In this document: in pieces, positions 6,077-7,081 of the stretch
How positions within the stretch are numbered: position 1 is the stretch's first letter
Layout: every line of letters begins with the position of its first letter
The notes under the pieces: model-generated
What the model saw: the letters and a program-made list of their open reading frames with translations, nothing else
What the model was told of the DNA's origin: nothing
Databases searched by the model: none
From: an uncultured Collinsella sp.
GTDB taxonomy: Bacteria > Actinomycetota > Coriobacteriia > Coriobacteriales > Coriobacteriaceae
Length of the DNA stretch: 7,081 bases
Direction of reading: 5' to 3'
NCBI GenBank assembly: GCA_900550185.1
Contig: URRN01000109.1
Coordinates: 1-7,081 of the forward strand
Program-made: the position numbers and the translations under genes

Positions 6077-6077
6077 A
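6062..6077. promoter_or_regulatory. Palindromic operator, probably bound by the SdpR-like repressor
   Basis: TTAGAC-GTTT-GTCTAA is a perfect inverted repeat with 6-bp arms. It covers the whole -35 box and the start of the spacer, where a bound dimer would block RNA polymerase. A looser half-site TTAGAT lies just upstream on the minus strand. That the repressor binds here is inference from position and symmetry. Confidence 0.65.
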
Positions 6078-6142
6078 CTATCTAATCGCAATGCTTCAAA
6101 CCACATCAAAGCAAACGCCATCGCAACCTATGGGCGATTACC

Positions 6143-6148
6143 TATAAT
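6143..6148 (+). promoter_or_regulatory. -10 box of the tcdA promoter
   Basis: A perfect TATAAT, 44 bases upstream of the tcdA start. The -35 at the proper distance (ATCGCA, 6120-6125) is poor, and there is no extended -10. The divergent intergenic region (6014-6192) therefore has one promoter facing each way. Confidence 0.55.
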
Positions 6149-6181
6149 GACGATAGCTAAAACACGATTCGCTTCCCCATC

Positions 6182-6186
6182 GGAGG
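6182..6186 (+). promoter_or_regulatory. Ribosome binding site deciding the tcdA start
   Basis: GGAGG with 6 bases to the ATG at 6193. It directly abuts the in-frame ATG at 6187, which is therefore unlikely to be the start. Confidence 0.8.
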
Positions 6187-6192
6187 ATGTCT

Positions 6193-6987
6193 ATGACCGA
6201 AAACGCTACTGCTCTCGTCGAGACGCGCGATACCAAGCTCGAAATCATCATGGGCCGCGAGGCACTCGACAAGCTCGCCGATGCTACGGTACTGGTGCTC
6301 GGCTGCGGAGGCGTGGGCTCCAACTGCTGCGAGGCACTCGCCCGCGGCGGCATCGGACATTTCGTCATTCTGGATAAGGACATCATCGCGCCCAGCAATA
6401 TCAATCGCCAGGCCATCGCCTTTCACAGCACCGTCGGCAAGCGCAAGGTTGACGTGATGGAAGCCATGATCCACGACATCAATCCCGCCGCTGCCGTCAT
6501 CAAGCGAACTGAATACCTGTTGAGCGATAACATCGACGAGTTCTTTGCGAGCGTTTTGGAGCAGACGGACGGCAAGCTCGACTACGTCGTCGACGCCATC
6601 GACACCATCTCGGCCAAGCTCACCATTGCCAAATATGCTCAGGACCACGACATCCGTTTGGTTAGCTCCATGGGCGGGGCCAACAAGCTCCATCCCGAGT
6701 GCCTCCGCTTTGCCGACATCTTCGATACGGTACGTGACCCCATGAGCCGCATCATGCGCAAAGAATGCAAGAAGCGCGGAATCAAGAGCCTGCACGTGCT
6801 GTTTAGCTGCGAGGAATCGGTTAAGACACAGCCCCGCGACCCTTCCAACATCCACGAGCGCACCGAGCTGGGAACCGCCAGCTTTATGCCGCCCATCATG
6901 GGCCAGATAATCGCCGGCGAGGTTATCCGCCAGATCAGTGGGCGTGGTACCGAACGCGTGCGCGCCGATGGCCAGCGCCTAGACTAG
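6193..6987 (+). CDS. tcdA: tRNA threonylcarbamoyladenosine dehydratase TcdA
   Basis: E1/ThiF/MoeB-like enzyme that uses ATP to cyclise t6A37 of ANN-decoding tRNAs to ct6A. The 264 residues compare with 268 in E. coli TcdA. Motifs: nucleotide-binding loop LGCGGVGSN (36-44), the acidic pair in ILDKDIIAPSNINRQ (59-73) with the family's SN.NRQ motif, Lys86, and DAIDT (134-138). An Arg at 12 sits where E1-like enzymes keep an N-terminal Arg. The C-terminal half has DTVRDPMSRIMRKECKKRGI (178-197), matching the dehydratase family's D(P)L..R.R..L..GI region, and GTASFMPPIMGQIIAGEVIR (227-246), the usual end of the family. No rhodanese or ubiquitin-like carrier is fused, so MoeB or ThiF is less likely. 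Transcribed divergently from the sdpRI-like operon and leading into the tatD-like gene, probably as an operon. Confidence 0.93.
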   Translation: MTENATALVETRDTKLEIIMGREALDKLADATVLVLGCGGVGSNCCEALARGGIGHFVILDKDIIAPSNINRQAIAFHSTVGKRKVDVMEAMIHDINPAAAVIKRTEYLLSDNIDEFFASVLEQTDGKLDYVVDAIDTISAKLTIAKYAQDHDIRLVSSMGGANKLHPECLRFADIFDTVRDPMSRIMRKECKKRGIKSLHVLFSCEESVKTQPRDPSNIHERTELGTASFMPPIMGQIIAGEVIRQISGRGTERVRADGQRLD

Positions 6988-6988
6988 T

Positions 6989-6992
6989 GGAG
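6989..6992 (+). promoter_or_regulatory. Ribosome binding site for the tatD-like gene
   Basis: GGAG with 9 bases to the ATG at 7002. It lies 1 base past the tcdA stop. A GTG at 6987, overlapping the TAG stop by one base, is an alternative start in the same frame but has no ribosome site. Confidence 0.6.
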
Positions 6993-7001
6993 CGCGCCGA
7001 G

Positions 7002-7081
7002 ATGGGGCCCCAGTTAATTGATGCACACTGCCATCTTGATTTAATGGCTCACCCGGACGCCGTTGCCGATGAGGCGACGGC
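7002..7081 (+). CDS. TatD-family metal-dependent hydrolase/DNase, 5' end only
   Basis: Only the first 26 codons are in the window; the gene continues past the end. The visible start MGPQLIDAHCHLDLMAHPDA has the TatD-family opening motif (D)AHCHLD, in which His9 and His11 form the HxH metal-binding pair of the TIM-barrel amidohydrolase fold. TatD proteins are Mg-dependent 3'-5' exonucleases with a role in DNA repair and turnover. It follows tcdA by 14 bases, so the two are probably co-transcribed. The short visible length means other TatD-like paralogues (YcfH, YjjV) cannot be told apart. Confidence 0.8.
   Translation, partial: MGPQLIDAHCHLDLMAHPDAVADEAT

Noticed and set aside
6157..6855. Minus-strand open frame (232 codons) opposite tcdA
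   Set aside because: Antisense to a clear TcdA; no ribosome site and no recognisable protein family.
1..7081. CRISPR array, tRNA or rRNA genes, insertion sequence or prophage genes
   Set aside because: No spaced direct repeats, cloverleaf, rRNA-like sequence or transposase/integrase motifs were seen on either strand.

Overview
The window looks like the chromosome of a gut actinobacterium of the class Coriobacteriia, most likely Collinsella or a close relative. This is an inference from the G+C-rich genes (sample rows hand-counted at about 58-68% G+C), compact layout, strong AGGAGG-type ribosome binding sites and the kind of proteins present. No species marker is visible.

Layout. (1) Positions 42-1340, plus strand: a 432-residue protein of unknown function, with two small folded-looking ends joined by a lysine block and a long acidic, Pro/Ala-rich linker. 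(2) A strong stem-loop at 1342-1382 lies between this gene and a convergent two-gene unit. (3) Positions 1396-2893, minus strand: a Tat-exported cysteine-protease-like protein followed, with a short overlap, by a small lipoprotein. These two genes and the spacer up to about 3130 are clearly more A+T-rich (sample rows 37-45% G+C) than everything around them and look like an acquired cassette. (4) Positions 3173-4852, minus strand: EttA, the ABC-F translation factor, with its own terminator. (5) Positions 5038-6013, minus strand: a two-gene operon like Bacillus sdpRI (an ArsR-type repressor and an SdpI/DUF1648 membrane protein), with a good sigma-70-type promoter, a perfect palindrome over the -35 box and a clean intrinsic terminator. 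(6) Divergent from it, plus strand: tcdA (t6A tRNA cyclisation), followed 14 bases later by the start of a TatD-family metal-dependent DNase that runs off the window.

How the parts fit. EttA and TcdA belong to translation and tRNA modification and TatD is a housekeeping nuclease, so the right half is mostly core genome. The two parts that look accessory are the protease/lipoprotein pair, which would work outside the membrane, and the sdpRI-like module, which in Bacillus gives immunity to the SDP toxin and senses it. No sdpC-like toxin gene is visible here. No RNA genes, CRISPR arrays, IS elements or integrases were seen. No gene-free stretch exceeds 300 bases.
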